Numbered from the stretch's first letter, positions 1 to 11,454 are shown. The stretch: DNA of 64,000 bases from Shewanella benthica KT99 (GCF_000172075.1 NZ_ABIC01000007.1:83019-147018), one strand, 5' to 3'. Numbers and translations are program-made. The notes: a model not told the origin generated them from the letters alone.

Positions 1-414
1 TTAGCCGCGTGGTGGTCTACCAGCGATCTGCATTTGAGACGTCAGCTCGAGCTTATCGATAATGATGAAGCCTTGGGGGATGCCCTGAACGGCCGCGAGC
101 TTGAGAAACAGCAGCTGCTTAGCCTGCTGATGGGTGTTGGTTGTATCGATAAATCTGTCACGGTCGACAGTCTGGAGTATGAGGCGTTACTTGAGGCCTG
201 GGTCAGTGCCTCAGCCCTGAGCTGTTCGGCCTTATTTAGCGTGCAGCTCAGCGATCTCATTGGCGACATACACAGTGTGAATATTCCCGGGACCTGGCAT
301 GAGTATCCCAATTGGCAGCGACGCTTGCCTATGAGTTTCTCAGCTATAAAAGAATCTCCCAAGGTGAAGCTTCTGCTGGAGCGGATAAGGGCGACGAGAA
401 ACTCTGAATACTAA
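1..414 (+). CDS. malQ: 4-alpha-glucanotransferase (amylomaltase), C-terminal part only
   Basis: The reading frame is open from the first base of the window, so the gene begins upstream. MalQ is a cytoplasmic GH77 enzyme that transfers glucan segments between maltodextrins. The visible 137 codons carry the family's C-terminal signature: a WWSTSDLHLR segment near the window edge and NIPGTWHEYPNWQRRLP near the end. This is the conserved MalQ tail in which glucan-binding residues precede the terminal helix. The catalytic residues lie outside the window. The gene sits about 110 bp upstream of glgB in the same direction, so maltodextrin turnover and glycogen synthesis are neighbours here and may be co-transcribed. 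No terminator is obvious between them. Confidence 0.9.
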   Translation, partial: LAAWWSTSDLHLRRQLELIDNDEALGDALNGRELEKQQLLSLLMGVGCIDKSVTVDSLEYEALLEAWVSASALSCSALFSVQLSDLIGDIHSVNIPGTWHEYPNWQRRLPMSFSAIKESPKVKLLLERIRATRNSEY

Positions 415-527
415 AGTTTAATTGCTGATGTTTGAATGCGCTCAGTCTGAGCGGTTATGCATCTTGATCAGCTTATAAGAGGTTACAGCAGGTTAGCCTG
501 AGAATTTTTAACTTTAATGGAAGATAA

Positions 528-2903
528 ATGATGACTCAAAATGCCCCTCACTTTCATCACGGCGCCGATATTGCGCTGCTTAATGGTGAATATTGCGATG
601 TGTTTTCTCTGTTAGGCATGCATTTACAGGAAAACCCGAGCGATACGTCGACAAAAAATACCAAAGGGAAACAAGTCGAAGCGAAAGTTAAAGTCGTTCA
701 GGCTAAGAAACACTTGCTGGTGCGCTGCTTATTACCCGGAGCTCTAAGCGTAGAGGTGCTCAACCTTAAGGATGGACGTAAGCTTGCCAGCCTGGAACGG
801 GTCAATGAAACCGGTCTGTTTGCCGGGGTGATAGGGCGAAGGGTGAAACCTTTCCTGTATAAGTTGCGGGTTGAATATCCCTTGAGCATAGAAGAGATCA
901 TCGACCCCTATCAGTTTCCAAGCTTGTTAAACCAAGACGATGTTTACCTGTTTGCTGAGGGACGCTTAGAGCAGGCTTATCATCTGTTAGGGGCTAATTG
1001 GCGACAGAGTCAGGGAGTCGAGGGGGTCAATTTCTGTGTGTGGGCCCCCAATGCCAGGCGCGTGTCTGTGGTGGGAGATTTTAACCATTGGGACGGGACC
1101 CGGCATGTGATGCGCCAACACTTGGCCAATGGCCTTTGGGAGATATTTATTCCCGATGTTAATGAGCAAGCACATTATAAGTTTGAGCTGATATCTGAGC
1201 ATGGCGAGCGCATAGAGAAATCGGACCCCTATGCTAAGGCCATGCAAGCCGCGCCGGGAAATGCCTCCTTGGTCCCTCGTAAGCAAGATTTTAACTGGCA
1301 AGATAAAGAGTGGCTAGCGTATCGTAAAGCTCAGCAATGGCACCACCAGCCAATCTCCACCTATGAGGTTCATCTCGCTTCATGGCGACGTAAGGGGGAT
1401 GAGGGCGAGCTTTTTCTGAATTATCAAGATCTCATCGAGCAGCTCATTCCTTATGTCAAAGAGATGGGGTTTACCCATCTGCAGCTGATGCCCATCAGTG
1501 AATATCCCTTCGATGGCTCTTGGGGCTATCAGCCTGTGGGCTTGTACGCGCCTAGCCATAGATTCGGCGATGTTGCAGGTTTAAAAGCATTTGTCGATGC
1601 CTGTCATCAGGCGGGATTGGCCGTGGTACTCGACTGGGTGGCGGCACACTTTCCCAAAGATCCCCATGGTCTAATCCAGTTTGATGGCACTAGCTTATAT
1701 GAGCATCAAGATCCTAGACGGGGGGAGCATCCTGACTGGGATACCTTGATCTATAATTACGGTCGCGGCGAAGTGCAAAGCTACCTGCTGAGTAATGCCT
1801 GCTATTGGCTCGATGAGTTTCATTTCGATGGCCTGCGTATCGATGCCGTTTCCTCCATGTTATACCTAGATTACAGCCGCGAGCCGGGGCAGTGGCTCCC
1901 CAATGCTGAGGGGGGGCGGGAAAACCTGCAGGCCATTAGCTTCCTGCAGAGTCTTAACCAGCGTTTATACCAGGCATTTCCGGGGATCGTCATGATCGCC
2001 GAAGAGTCTACTGCCTGGCCTGGAGTGACAAAGAGAGTCGACGAATCGGGCTTAGGTTTTGGCTTCAAGTGGAACATGGGCTGGATGAACGATAGCCTAC
2101 GCTATCTGGGCCGAGATCCAATCCACAGGAGTCATCATCACAGCGAGCTGACCTTTAGTTTGATGTACTGTTTCAGCGAGCAATTTATCTTGTCCTTGAG
2201 CCACGATGAGGTGGTTCACGGCAAGGGGTCATTGCTACATAAAGTGCCAGGTGATGACTGGCAGAAGTTTGCCAGCCTACGGGCATATTTCGGCTTCATG
2301 TGGGGGCACCCGGGTAAGAAACTCCTATTTATGGGCAATGAGTTTGGCCAAAGAGACGAGTGGAGTCATGAGCGCAGTTTAGATTGGCATCTGCTGCAGT
2401 ATGCTCCTCACCGAGGGCTGCAGACCTGGGTGAAAGATCTTAATCACCTGTACCTAAGTCAGCCCTCTCTTTACTGCCAAGATACCCGGGCAGATAAATT
2501 TCAATGGCTCGATTGCGATAATCATCAGGCTAGCGTGTTTAGCTTTATCCGTTATGACGAGTCTGCAGACGAACACTTGATATTTATCGTCAATATGACA
2601 CCTCAAGTTCATCATGGTTTTCGCATAGGCTTGCCTCTGGGCTGCGAGTACCGAGAGCTGCTTAACAGTGATAGTGAGCTTTATGGTGGCAGTGGAGTGG
2701 GGAATGCCGGGGTGATATTGGCCGAGGAGTTGCCTTATCAGAACATGCCTCACAGCAGTCTTATTACAGTGCCGTCTCTGGGGTGTTTAGTCTTATCGCC
2801 ATCTCATTTAACCCGTCACTCAGTCATAGATTCAGCCACTAACTTAACCACTAACTTAACCAGAGGGTTAGAGCAGACTGGTGAGTCAGATGAAGCTCAC
2901 TAA
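528..2903 (+). CDS. glgB: 1,4-alpha-glucan branching enzyme
   Basis: GlgB cuts alpha-1,4 chains and rejoins them through alpha-1,6 links, which branches glycogen in the cytoplasm. The 791-residue protein is longer than the roughly 730 residues usual in enterobacteria. It has an N-terminal N1-like module, then a CBM48 (around residues 150-250, with [10 protein letters not shown]), then the GH13 barrel. The catalytic set is visible: nucleophile Asp about 439 in DGLRIDAV, acid/base Glu about 492 in IAEES, and Asp about 560 in [12 protein letters not shown]. The final ~25 residues are threonine- and asparagine-rich and look like an unstructured tail. A GGAAGA element precedes tandem ATGs; the first is used here. 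The 3' end overlaps glgX by 23 bp, which implies translational coupling. Confidence 0.97.
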   Translation: MMTQNAPHFHHGADIALLNGEYCDVFSLLGMHLQENPSDTSTKNTKGKQVEAKVKVVQAKKHLLVRCLLPGALSVEVLNLKDGRKLASLERVNETGLFAGVIGRRVKPFLYKLRVEYPLSIEEIIDPYQFPSLLNQDDVYLFAEGRLEQAYHLLGANWRQSQGVEGVNFCVWAPNARRVSVVGDFNHWDGTRHVMRQHLANGLWEIFIPDVNEQAHYKFELISEHGERIEKSDPYAKAMQAAPGNASLVPRKQDFNWQDKEWLAYRKAQQWHHQPISTYEVHLASWRRKGDEGELFLNYQDLIEQLIPYVKEMGFTHLQLMPISEYPFDGSWGYQPVGLYAPSHRFGDVAGLKAFVDACHQAGLAVVLDWVAAHFPKDPHGLIQFDGTSLYEHQDPRRGEHPDWDTLIYNYGRGEVQSYLLSNACYWLDEFHFDGLRIDAVSSMLYLDYSREPGQWLPNAEGGRENLQAISFLQSLNQRLYQAFPGIVMIAEESTAWPGVTKRVDESGLGFGFKWNMGWMNDSLRYLGRDPIHRSHHHSELTFSLMYCFSEQFILSLSHDEVVHGKGSLLHKVPGDDWQKFASLRAYFGFMWGHPGKKLLFMGNEFGQRDEWSHERSLDWHLLQYAPHRGLQTWVKDLNHLYLSQPSLYCQDTRADKFQWLDCDNHQASVFSFIRYDESADEHLIFIVNMTPQVHHGFRIGLPLGCEYRELLNSDSELYGGSGVGNAGVILAEELPYQNMPHSSLITVPSLGCLVLSPSHLTRHSVIDSATNLTTNLTRGLEQTGESDEAH

Positions 2904-5028
2904 CGGTAAGCCTTATCCATTAGGGGCGAGTGTCGATGATTGTGGCGTCAACTTTGCCCTGTTTTCGGCCCATGGGACTCGGGTCACTCTGTGTATCTTC
3001 GATGAACATGGTCATGACGAGATAGGGCGGTTTATTTTGCCGGGAAAGTCGCAACATATCTGGCATGGGTATCTTCAAGGGGCGAGAGAGGGTCTGCTAT
3101 ATGGATATCGCGTCGACGGCTTGTTTCAACCGCTATCAGGGCACAGGTTCAATGCCAATAAGCTCCTGCTCGATCCCTATGCAAAGCAGTTAGTGGGTGA
3201 GTGCCGTGATAACCCATGTCATTACAGTTATATACTCGAAGATAGCGAGCAAGACCTCTCCTTCGACACGACAGACAATGCGGCCAGTATGCCTAAGTGT
3301 CGAGTGGTAGATTATCACCAGCTTGGCCCCGTGATCCCGGTGAAAAAAAATGATAATCAGGAGGATGTGTCACTTTCTCGGAGGCGCAGCATCATCTATG
3401 AACTGCACGTTAAGGGATTTACTCAGCTGCATCCGGATATTGTCAAACACCAAAGAGGCACCTTCGCCGGACTCGCCAGTCCTGAGTCGATAAGCTATCT
3501 CATCAACTTAGGCATCACCTGTGTCGAGCTTATGCCAGTGCAGAGTTTCTTCGATGAGCCTTTCCTGCAACACAAGCAACTGAGTAACTATTGGGGCTAT
3601 AACAGCATAGGTTTTTTTGCCCCGCACCAGGGCTATTTGAGTGGTGATGATGTGTTTGAATTTCGTCATATGGTGACTAAATTTCATAAGGCGGGCATCG
3701 AAGTGATCTTAGATGTGGTCTATAACCACACCGCCGAGGGCAATCGGCTCGGTCCGACCTACAGTTTCAGGGGCATAGATAACCTAAGTTATTACCGTTT
3801 GAGTCCCAGTGAACCTAGGTATTACATCAATGATACCGGTTGCGGTAACACGCTCAATATTACCCACCCTAATGTACTGCAATTGGTGATGGACTCGCTG
3901 CGTTATTGGGTGGAAGTGATGGGCGTCGATGGTTTTCGTTTCGATTTAGCCACTTGTATGGGCCGTGAAACCCATGGCTTCGATACTGGTTCCGGCTTCT
4001 TCGATGCCTTAGCTCAAGACCCTGTGCTGAGCCAGACCCGTTTGATAGCTGAGCCTTGGGACATAGGTCCGGGTGGCTATCAGTTGGGACAATTCCCCAT
4101 GGGCTGGAGTGAATGGAATGACAGATACCGCGATACCATTCGCCGTTTCTGGCGTGGGGATGCCGGGATCTTGCCCGAATTTGCCAGACGTTTTCACGGT
4201 TCCAGTGATCTATTTGAACATTCTGGTCGGCCGCCGGCCGCCAGTATTAACTTTGTCACCAGCCACGATGGCTTCTCCTTGATGGATCTTGTCAGTTACA
4301 GCCTGAGACACAACCAGGCAAATGGTGAAGACAACCGCGATGGGCATCAGGAAAATTTCAGCCATAACTATGGTGTCGAAGGCGTCACGGACGACCCTGA
4401 TATTAATGGTCTAAGAGCAAGGCAGTGCCGCAATATACTCACGACTCTGTTTTTGTCCCAAGGCGTGCCCATGTTGCTGGCTGGGGATGAAGTCGGTCAC
4501 TCCCAGTCAGGCAATAATAACGCCTATTGCCAAGACAGTCCGCTGAGCTGGCGGGAGTGGCAACAAGATATCGGCAGTAATGCACTGCTGCAGTTTACCC
4601 GAAAATTAATTCACCTCAGAAAACGTTTTCCTTTGCTTTGCCATCATCAATACATACATGAGGGCGCCAATGTGGATGCACCCGGACTCGATTGGTTTTG
4701 TCGTCAAGGTGGAGTGATGACCAAGGCACTGTGGAGTGAGACCCAGACTCGCAGTCTGAGTCTGGTGATAACTGGTGAGCTTGAGGCGCAAAATGGCTGT
4801 CGACAGGCACTCCTCTTGATGCTTAACACAGACGAGAAAAGTTTGGATTTTTGTTTGCCTGAGCTTGATAACCTGTCTCCCTGGCGCTGTCTGTTACACA
4901 CTCAAGATAGTGAATTAAACCCTGAGTATGTTTCACTTTCTACCAATTTAAATCCGATATATCACCTGCAAGACCGAAGCTTGATGCTGTTTTATGCCGA
5001 ATTTAAGGAGCCTGTTCATGAGTGTTAG
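2881..5028 (+). CDS. glgX: glycogen debranching enzyme GlgX (isoamylase type)
   Basis: GlgX hydrolyses alpha-1,6 branches on glycogen or limit dextrins shortened by phosphorylase. The 715-residue protein has an N-terminal CBM48/isoamylase domain followed by a GH13 barrel. The catalytic residues are recognisable: Asp about 355 in DGFRFDLAT, Glu about 391 in [13 protein letters not shown], and Asp about 463 in [16 protein letters not shown] start at 2881 lies inside the end of glgB, and an in-frame ATG at 2890 is an alternative. The stop codon lies inside glgP, continuing the chain of overlapping genes in this operon. The family assignment is firm. Confidence 0.96.
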   Translation: MSQMKLTNGKPYPLGASVDDCGVNFALFSAHGTRVTLCIFDEHGHDEIGRFILPGKSQHIWHGYLQGAREGLLYGYRVDGLFQPLSGHRFNANKLLLDPYAKQLVGECRDNPCHYSYILEDSEQDLSFDTTDNAASMPKCRVVDYHQLGPVIPVKKNDNQEDVSLSRRRSIIYELHVKGFTQLHPDIVKHQRGTFAGLASPESISYLINLGITCVELMPVQSFFDEPFLQHKQLSNYWGYNSIGFFAPHQGYLSGDDVFEFRHMVTKFHKAGIEVILDVVYNHTAEGNRLGPTYSFRGIDNLSYYRLSPSEPRYYINDTGCGNTLNITHPNVLQLVMDSLRYWVEVMGVDGFRFDLATCMGRETHGFDTGSGFFDALAQDPVLSQTRLIAEPWDIGPGGYQLGQFPMGWSEWNDRYRDTIRRFWRGDAGILPEFARRFHGSSDLFEHSGRPPAASINFVTSHDGFSLMDLVSYSLRHNQANGEDNRDGHQENFSHNYGVEGVTDDPDINGLRARQCRNILTTLFLSQGVPMLLAGDEVGHSQSGNNNAYCQDSPLSWREWQQDIGSNALLQFTRKLIHLRKRFPLLCHHQYIHEGANVDAPGLDWFCRQGGVMTKALWSETQTRSLSLVITGELEAQNGCRQALLLMLNTDEKSLDFCLPELDNLSPWRCLLHTQDSELNPEYVSLSTNLNPIYHLQDRSLMLFYAEFKEPVHEC

Positions 5029-7534
5029 CCCCCCTAAGTGCCAAGAACTATCCCAAGCTAAGCCAGCGGATAAACCACTTAAGGATGACGTTAAAAAACT
5101 CCAGCAAGATTGCGAACCCTGCAATTCATTGTCGGCTTCCTTGAATCGTTATATGAATAATGGCCTGGGTCAGGAGGAGTACGCTCAGCACGATCTGTTT
5201 CATGCCCTAGCAAGTAGCGTGAAAGAGCTGATGCTGGATAACTGGCGACAGACCCGAGCTAAAGACAGCCAATATCAGACTAAGCAAGTCGCCTACCTGT
5301 CTCTGGAGTTCTTGATGGGACGAGCATTAGGCAATGCCTTGTTGAATCTGCAATTGACCGATGAGAGCCGTGAAGCCCTGAGTCAGTATGCTGTCGACTT
5401 AGAGTCTCTGGAGAGTTTAGAGCATGATGCCGGTCTTGGGAATGGAGGCTTAGGTCGGCTCGCCGCCTGTTTTCTCGATAGTTGTGCCAGCTTAGACATA
5501 GCGGTTACTGGCTATGGGATCCGTTACGAATACGGCATGTTTGCCCAGAGAATTGTCGATGGCTATCAGATAGAGGGTCCCGATCGTTGGCTTAAAGATG
5601 GTAACCCTTGGGAAGTCAGGGTGCCCAATCATAATGTCACAGTGCCCTTCTTTGGCCATACAGAAAGTTATATCGATAAATTGGGCCGACGGCATGTCAC
5701 TTGGGTGGATACTCAAGATGTGCAGGCGGTAGCCTATGATATGCCGATACCTGGTTATCGCAATAGCCGCATCAATACCTTGAGGTTGTGGAAGTCTGAA
5801 GCCACAGATGATTTTGATTTAGCCGAGTTTAATCAGGGAGATTATACCGAAGCGGTTGCCAGAAAAAACCTGGCAGAACAGATCACTATGGTGCTCTATC
5901 CCAACGATGCCAGCGAGAACGGCAAGGAGCTTAGGCTAAGGCAGCAGTACTTCTTATCCTCGGCGAGTCTGCAAGATCTGCTTAATAACTGGATAAAGAA
6001 AAATGGCATCGACTTTAGTGACTTCGCTAAAGCCAATGTGATGCAGCTCAATGACACGCACCCTAGTGTGGCCGTCCCTGAGTTGATGCGTTTGCTGGTG
6101 GACAATTATGCGCTGGAATGGGAGCAGGCTTGGGACATTACCACCAATATCATGGCTTATACCAATCATACCTTGTTACCCGAAGCGCTAGAGCGCTGGC
6201 CCGTGCGCATGTTCGAGCAGATGCTCCCCAGAATCTTAGAGATCATCTACGAGATCAATGCGCGATATCTGGATGATGTGGCTCACCACTGGCCCGGAGA
6301 TGCTGACATGCTGGCCAAGATGTCGATCATCGAAGAGGGTTGCGAGCCCCACGTGCGCATGGCCTATCTGGCCATCGTTGCCAGCTTCTCGGTCAATGGG
6401 GTCGCCGGCTTGCATACTCAGCTACTGACATCGGGTCTGTTTAAACATTTCTATGAGCTTTGGCCGGAAAAGTTTAATAACAAGACCAATGGTGTGACGC
6501 CGAGACGTTGGTTGGCACACTGTAACCCCAGATTGGCCGCTTTACTGACAAAACGTTTGGGGTGCCAATGGGTCGGAGATCTACAACACTTACAGGCCCT
6601 GAGTGCTTTCACCGAAGACAAGGCACTGATTGATGAGTGGCGTGAGGTGAAACTGGCCAATAAGCGTGAGCTCAGTTTGATGATTGCTAAAGAGTGTGGC
6701 GTCGAATTTGAGCCTGAAATGATGTTCGATGTACAGGTTAAGCGCATTCATGAATATAAGCGTCAGCTGCTCAACATACTGCATGTTATTCACCTTTATC
6801 ATGAGATCTTAACGGCCATTAGTGATAACCGCTTAGATAAGCTAGTGCCCAGATGTGTCTTGATCGGTGGCAAGGCCGCGCCTGGGTATGCCATGGCTAA
6901 GCTGTTGATCAAGCTCGCCAATAATGTCGCTCACATGGTCAATTCCGATCCTCAAATTACACCCTATCTCAGGTTTGCCTTCTTGCCTAACTACAACGTC
7001 AGCGCCATGGAAAAGATCTGTCCGGCAACGGACTTGTCTCAACAAATCTCCACCGCAGGCAAAGAAGCGTCGGGCACGGGTAACATGAAATTTATGATGA
7101 ATGGTGCGCTGACTATCGGCACCTTAGACGGTGCCAATATTGAGATGCTCGAAGAGGTGGGTGAGGACAACTTCTTCCTGTTTGGCTTAAATGCCAGTCA
7201 AGTTCATTCACTGCAAGATAATTACCAGCCAGAGCATTTTATTAACCAGTCTCCAGCACTAAAACAAGTGATGAAATTGCTGCAGAGTGGTCACTTTAAT
7301 CTACTGGAACCCGGTATTTTCGACCCTGTGATAGAAAGCATCAAGTCGCCAACGGATCCTTGGATGACGGCGGCAGATTTTGAATCATATCGACAAGCTC
7401 AGCAGCGAGCCGCGAGCGCCTATCAAGACCCTGATAGTTGGACCCAAATGAGTATACGCAACACTGCATGCAGTGGGCGTTTCTCGAGTGATGTCACCAT
7501 TGCCGCTTACCGGGATGAAATATGGAAAGCTTAA
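5018..7534 (+). CDS. glgP: glycogen/maltodextrin phosphorylase
   Basis: This GT35 enzyme releases glucose-1-phosphate from the non-reducing ends of glycogen or maltodextrin, using pyridoxal phosphate. The PLP-binding region is intact: EASGTGNMKFMMNG, with the Schiff-base lysine at about residue 691, followed by LTIGTLDGANIEM. The N-terminal part has the expected YLSLEFLMGRALGN and HDAGLGNGGLGRLAACFLDS. An upstream in-frame TTG at 4994 exists, but ATG 5018 is preferred because an AAGGAG sequence lies eight bases before it. That start overlaps the end of glgX by 11 bp. The protein is 838 residues, about normal for bacterial phosphorylases. A gap of 185 bp separates it from glgC, leaving room for an internal promoter. 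Confidence 0.96.
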   Translation: MSVSPPKCQELSQAKPADKPLKDDVKKLQQDCEPCNSLSASLNRYMNNGLGQEEYAQHDLFHALASSVKELMLDNWRQTRAKDSQYQTKQVAYLSLEFLMGRALGNALLNLQLTDESREALSQYAVDLESLESLEHDAGLGNGGLGRLAACFLDSCASLDIAVTGYGIRYEYGMFAQRIVDGYQIEGPDRWLKDGNPWEVRVPNHNVTVPFFGHTESYIDKLGRRHVTWVDTQDVQAVAYDMPIPGYRNSRINTLRLWKSEATDDFDLAEFNQGDYTEAVARKNLAEQITMVLYPNDASENGKELRLRQQYFLSSASLQDLLNNWIKKNGIDFSDFAKANVMQLNDTHPSVAVPELMRLLVDNYALEWEQAWDITTNIMAYTNHTLLPEALERWPVRMFEQMLPRILEIIYEINARYLDDVAHHWPGDADMLAKMSIIEEGCEPHVRMAYLAIVASFSVNGVAGLHTQLLTSGLFKHFYELWPEKFNNKTNGVTPRRWLAHCNPRLAALLTKRLGCQWVGDLQHLQALSAFTEDKALIDEWREVKLANKRELSLMIAKECGVEFEPEMMFDVQVKRIHEYKRQLLNILHVIHLYHEILTAISDNRLDKLVPRCVLIGGKAAPGYAMAKLLIKLANNVAHMVNSDPQITPYLRFAFLPNYNVSAMEKICPATDLSQQISTAGKEASGTGNMKFMMNGALTIGTLDGANIEMLEEVGEDNFFLFGLNASQVHSLQDNYQPEHFINQSPALKQVMKLLQSGHFNLLEPGIFDPVIESIKSPTDPWMTAADFESYRQAQQRAASAYQDPDSWTQMSIRNTACSGRFSSDVTIAAYRDEIWKA

Positions 7535-7719
7535 TTATTAACAGTCAATTCAGCCGTTTTTCCAGAGCTGTGCGAACCACATCTTCAAGTTGCCGGGACC
7601 CAATATGGAGGGCTTAATCATGCAGTACCTTAAAGTCGTAATCATTAATTCAATACAGCAAACGTTGAACGGTGAAAGCCAATTAACCCTAAGCAATGAA
7701 TCTCAAGGAGTGAGTACAG

Positions 7720-8988
7720 ATGCCTAATCCGAGTCCACGTTATATCAGTAATATAACCCGTGATACCTATGCCATTATCTTAGCCGGGGGCAGAGGTTCC
7801 CGTTTGCATGAGTTAACAGCCTGGCGCGCGAAACCTTCACTCTATTTTGGAGGTAAGTTTAGGATCATCGACTTCCCCCTATCGAACTGTATCAACTCTG
7901 GGATCCGCCGTGTGGGTGTGGTGACTCAATATAAATCTCATTCACTCATTCGTCATATAATGCAAGGTTGGGGGCATTTTAAGAAGGAACTCGGCGAGTC
8001 GGTGGAGATCTTACCTGCATCTCAGCGCTTCTCGGAAAACTGGTATCAGGGCACGGCCGATGCCGTGTTTCAAAATATGGATATTATTCGTCACGAGATG
8101 CCTAAATACGTGATGATTTTATCGGGCGATCATGTTTATCGTATGGATTATGCTGGCATACTTGCCGCCCATTCTGAGTCTGGGGCAGACATGACTGTTT
8201 CCTGTTTCGAGGTGCCGGTAGCCGAAGCGGCCGGGGTCTTCGGTGTGGTTGAGGTCGATGAGAAACAGCGAATTTTAGGCTTCGAAGAGAAGCCTGAAGT
8301 GCCTAAACATCTGCCCGATAGTCCGGAAACTTGTTTAGCTTCTATGGGGAATTATGTCTTTAACACAGAGTTTCTGTTTGAGCAGCTCAAAAAAGATGCC
8401 CGGAATGAAAACTCTGAGCGAGATTTTGGTAAAGATATTATTCCTGCCATTATCCAAGAACATAATGTGTTTGCCTATCCATTTTGCAGTGACTTTAATG
8501 ACCAAAAAGCTTATTGGCGTGATGTGGGCACTCTGGATTCATTTTGGCAGGCCAATATGGAACTGTTATCCCCAACACCGCCATTAAATCTATACGATGC
8601 CAAGTGGCCTATCTGGACCTATCAGGAGCAACTTCCACCGGCAAAGTTTGTCTTCGATGATGATGACAGGCGAGGCATGACTCTGGACTCAATCGTATCT
8701 GGAGGTTGCATCATATCAGGGGCAACGGTGCGTCGTAGTGTGTTATTTAATGAGGTGAGGATCTGCTCCTATTCACTAGTCGAAGGCGCGGTGATTCTGC
8801 CCGATGTAGTGGTGCAGCGACATTGTAAAATTAAGAATGTCATTCTTGATCGTGGCTGCATCATTCCAGAAGGCACTGTGATTGGTTATGACCATGTTCA
8901 CGACAGAAAAAGAGGCTTTAGGGTCTCGGAGAAGGGTGTGGTGTTAGTGACCAGAGACATGTTGGGTCTGCCCGTAGGCTATGAGTGA
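7720..8988 (+). CDS. glgC: glucose-1-phosphate adenylyltransferase (ADP-glucose pyrophosphorylase)
   Basis: GlgC makes ADP-glucose from ATP and glucose-1-phosphate, the committed and allosterically controlled step of bacterial glycogen synthesis. The 422-residue protein starts with the nucleotide-binding [16 protein letters not shown] and then [19 protein letters not shown]. The substrate-loop motifs [12 protein letters not shown] and [12 protein letters not shown], and the glucose-1-phosphate site GFEEKPE, are all present. A left-handed beta-helix-like C-terminal region with repeated hydrophobic hexapeptides follows. An AAGGAG ribosome binding site lies at 7705-7710. The order glgC-glgA with about 50 bp between them is standard. 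Confidence 0.97.
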   Translation: MPNPSPRYISNITRDTYAIILAGGRGSRLHELTAWRAKPSLYFGGKFRIIDFPLSNCINSGIRRVGVVTQYKSHSLIRHIMQGWGHFKKELGESVEILPASQRFSENWYQGTADAVFQNMDIIRHEMPKYVMILSGDHVYRMDYAGILAAHSESGADMTVSCFEVPVAEAAGVFGVVEVDEKQRILGFEEKPEVPKHLPDSPETCLASMGNYVFNTEFLFEQLKKDARNENSERDFGKDIIPAIIQEHNVFAYPFCSDFNDQKAYWRDVGTLDSFWQANMELLSPTPPLNLYDAKWPIWTYQEQLPPAKFVFDDDDRRGMTLDSIVSGGCIISGATVRRSVLFNEVRICSYSLVEGAVILPDVVVQRHCKIKNVILDRGCIIPEGTVIGYDHVHDRKRGFRVSEKGVVLVTRDMLGLPVGYE

Positions 8989-9039
8989 ATCTCCGTACTC
9001 GATTCTGCAGTTTACTTTGAACGGAATGAGGAAAGCACA

Positions 9040-10749
9040 TTGAAAAGAGTATTGATGTTAGCCGCCGAAAACGGCTCGATACCAAGGGCCAAAGTGGGGG
9101 GGATGGCGGATGTTATCCGCGACCTTCCGGCCGCTTTGGCGCAGCAAGATGTGATTGCTGATGTGATTATGCCAAGTTATGGCTTTCTCGCTGGCTCGGT
9201 TAACGCCATTAAACTTGCTGAATTCAGGGTGACTTTTAGCGGTAGCAGACAAAGTGTTTCCCTGTTAAGTACTCCTAATCCAGACGTTGAGGGCGCGGTG
9301 ATTTACTTCATCGACATTCAAGATGGCGTGTTTAGCGGGAAACCCCATGAGATCTATAGCCAAGGCAGTGACGAGCGGCCCTTCGCCGAGGATGCCAATA
9401 AGTTTGCCCTGTTTTGTCTCTGTGTAGCGACGGCAATCAATGAGCAGTTATTGCCTATGCCAGACTTGATACATCTCCATGACTGGCACAGCGCCATGTT
9501 TGCCCTCTTGAGTCAGTATGATGACAATTTCCAACATTTATCGGCTATTCCCTGTGTTTATACCATACACAATCTGGCCATACAGGGGACACGCCCACTC
9601 AGAGATGACAGCTCTTCCCTGAATGCCTGGTTTCCGAATCTACTGGATAAGTTAACCTCTGACCAGCTCGAGTCGGTGATAGATCCCCGCTACCGCCATT
9701 GTATCAATCCCATGAGAGTCGGGATTAATCTATGCGCTAAGGTTCATCTGGTTTCACCGACCTATGCCGATGAAGTACTGAAACCCTCAGATCATGACGC
9801 TGGTTTTTTTGGTGGTGAAGGTCTGGAGGCAGATCTGCAGCGTAAACAAGACTCTGGTGCACTGGTGGGGATTTTAAACGCCTGTGTCTACGATGAGCTT
9901 GGCGATGAAACGAGAGTTGCACTGAGTGTTAAGGAGAGTCTGGGGATAGCCGAACAAGATGATAGCTGGTTGGGTTTGTTGGAGCTGATGGAGTCGGCGC
10001 TGTTGTGCTGGCAGGGTGATAAACAGTGGGTTACTGGCTGTGATCAGATAGCCCTGACGCGAATTTCAGGATTGTGGCGACGTGTCTGGCTGTCTAAAGA
10101 TACCCAGGTTTATAAGCTACAATCGGCAGACAAGCCGTCAAGGAATAAGCACAAAGGCCCGAGCATGCTCGTGACTTCGGTCGGTCGACTGACAGATCAG
10201 AAGGTGCTTATCTTGCGCCAGAGAGTCTTGCTCGCTAATGGCCAGCGAGTCTCAGTGCTCGAGTCTATATTACAGGCTTTGGCTCAGGCTCATCCCGAGG
10301 GGGTTTTCATACTTCTGGGCAGCGGCGACGCTGAAATCGCCCGAGAATTCAGCGCCATAGCAGCCAGATATGCTAACTTCATCTTCCTCAACGGCTATGA
10401 TGAGGCCGTTTCGGATGCCCTGTATCGAAACGGTGATCTGTTTATGATGCCAAGCTCCTTCGAGCCTTGTGGAATAAGTCAGATGCTGGCGATGAAAGCG
10501 GGACAAATTTGTCTGGTTCATGGAGTGGGGGGGCTGCGTGATACGGTGGCCGACAATGAGACCGGCTATCTGTTTTTTGGTGATAGCCTGGCTGGACAAG
10601 CTGAGAGTCTATTGGAGCGTTTTTCCGATGTTCTCGGGGAATATAACAGTGACAAGTGGCTGAATATGGAACGCTTAGCCAGTCAACAGAGGTTCGACTG
10701 GGCAAACTCAGCACTAAAATATAAGCAAGATCTCTATGGTTTTGCTTAA
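9040..10749 (+). CDS. glgA: glycogen synthase (ADP-glucose type)
   Basis: GlgA is a GT5 enzyme that extends alpha-1,4-glucan chains from ADP-glucose. The ADP-glucose-binding KVGGMADV occurs near residue 20, HLHDWHSAMFALL near 150, and SVGRLTDQKV in the C-terminal Rossmann domain. MPSSFEPCGISQMLAMKAG is the catalytic E-X7-E type region. At 569 residues it is some 90 longer than the E. coli enzyme, with the extra sequence mainly in the middle. The start is an unusual TTG at 9040 preceded by GAGGAAA; no better in-frame ATG precedes the conserved N-terminus. It closes the glg cluster and is followed by a strong hairpin terminator. Confidence 0.94.
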   Translation: MKRVLMLAAENGSIPRAKVGGMADVIRDLPAALAQQDVIADVIMPSYGFLAGSVNAIKLAEFRVTFSGSRQSVSLLSTPNPDVEGAVIYFIDIQDGVFSGKPHEIYSQGSDERPFAEDANKFALFCLCVATAINEQLLPMPDLIHLHDWHSAMFALLSQYDDNFQHLSAIPCVYTIHNLAIQGTRPLRDDSSSLNAWFPNLLDKLTSDQLESVIDPRYRHCINPMRVGINLCAKVHLVSPTYADEVLKPSDHDAGFFGGEGLEADLQRKQDSGALVGILNACVYDELGDETRVALSVKESLGIAEQDDSWLGLLELMESALLCWQGDKQWVTGCDQIALTRISGLWRRVWLSKDTQVYKLQSADKPSRNKHKGPSMLVTSVGRLTDQKVLILRQRVLLANGQRVSVLESILQALAQAHPEGVFILLGSGDAEIAREFSAIAARYANFIFLNGYDEAVSDALYRNGDLFMMPSSFEPCGISQMLAMKAGQICLVHGVGGLRDTVADNETGYLFFGDSLAGQAESLLERFSDVLGEYNSDKWLNMERLASQQRFDWANSALKYKQDLYGFA

Positions 10750-10758
10750 TCGCAATCG

Positions 10759-10799
10759 CCAGTTAATTTTGTGAACTAAATTAACTGGTTAAGTTTTTT
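10759..10799 (+). terminator. intrinsic terminator after glgA
   Basis: An 11-bp perfect stem (CCAGTTAATTT paired with AAATTAACTGG) with an eight-base loop is followed by a T-run. It lies ten bases after the glgA stop and should end the glg transcript. It also separates glgA from the convergent ybaK-like gene. Confidence 0.85.
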
Positions 10800-10809
10800 C
10801 CTGCCAAAT

Positions 10810-11289
10810 CTAGTGTATATTTTGATGGCTGAACCTTAAGTGTTTGGCATCTTTGATCAGTTTAACGAAATCTTTTCGGCTTATGCGCACTAAGCTGCTA
10901 TGGTCTCCAGCCTCAAAATAGATTTCTTTGGCATCCACTAACAGATCATCATAAACCGCTTCTAAGTTGTAGGCGCCTCCTAAGGGGGGAATAGCCCCAT
11001 TCTCACAGTCATTAAACATCTGATAAATAGCCTGCTCCTTCATCAGGTGTAGGTCCCGATTGAGTTTGTCACCCAGTGCTCCCAAGCTGATTTTATGGTT
11101 AGCGGGTAACACAGCCATCATCTTACGTCCTTCATGATCTTCTAAGATCACCGCCTTTGCCAGCTGGGATGGTGAGACCCGAGCCGCTATGGCCGAGCTC
11201 AGGGAATTAAAACTATGGGGATGAGACACAAGCTCATAGCTCACTTCATTATCCTGTAGATACTCATTTAACCGGGTAGAAATAGCCAT
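10810..11289 (-). CDS. YbaK/EbsC-family aminoacyl-tRNA deacylase
   Basis: Proteins of this family hydrolyse mischarged aminoacyl-tRNAs, such as Cys-tRNA(Pro) or Ala-tRNA(Pro), in trans. The 159-residue protein has the family's conserved AKAVILEDHEG with the catalytic-type lysine, the central GAIPPLGG loop, and FEAGDHSSLVRIS near the end. The substrate subfamily (YbaK, ProX or other) cannot be settled by eye. The start has a GAGGTAAC sequence upstream. It is a single gene converging on glgA. Confidence 0.88.
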   Translation of the reverse strand: MAISTRLNEYLQDNEVSYELVSHPHSFNSLSSAIAARVSPSQLAKAVILEDHEGRKMMAVLPANHKISLGALGDKLNRDLHLMKEQAIYQMFNDCENGAIPPLGGAYNLEAVYDDLLVDAKEIYFEAGDHSSLVRISRKDFVKLIKDAKHLRFSHQNIH

Positions 11290-11421
11290 GGTGTTACCTC
11301 TCGAAGCCGATATGGCGTTTGTAGTAATTATAGTCCAGAGGCATAAATGTAGACTGAAACTTAGGTTCGAACTAAGGCACGTTTTTTATGTGTAAAAACA
11401 GATAGTCTTTGACTAGAAGAT

Positions 11422-11454
11422 AAAAAAATGGCCCCACCTTAAATAAGGGGAGCC
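11422..11454 (-). terminator. intrinsic terminator of candidate small RNA B
   Basis: On the minus strand a GC-rich stem (GGCTCCCCTT with AAGGTGGGGCC, one bulged base) is followed by seven Ts. It points toward the ybaK-like gene, so it ends a minus-strand transcript starting upstream of 11454. Confidence 0.75.
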
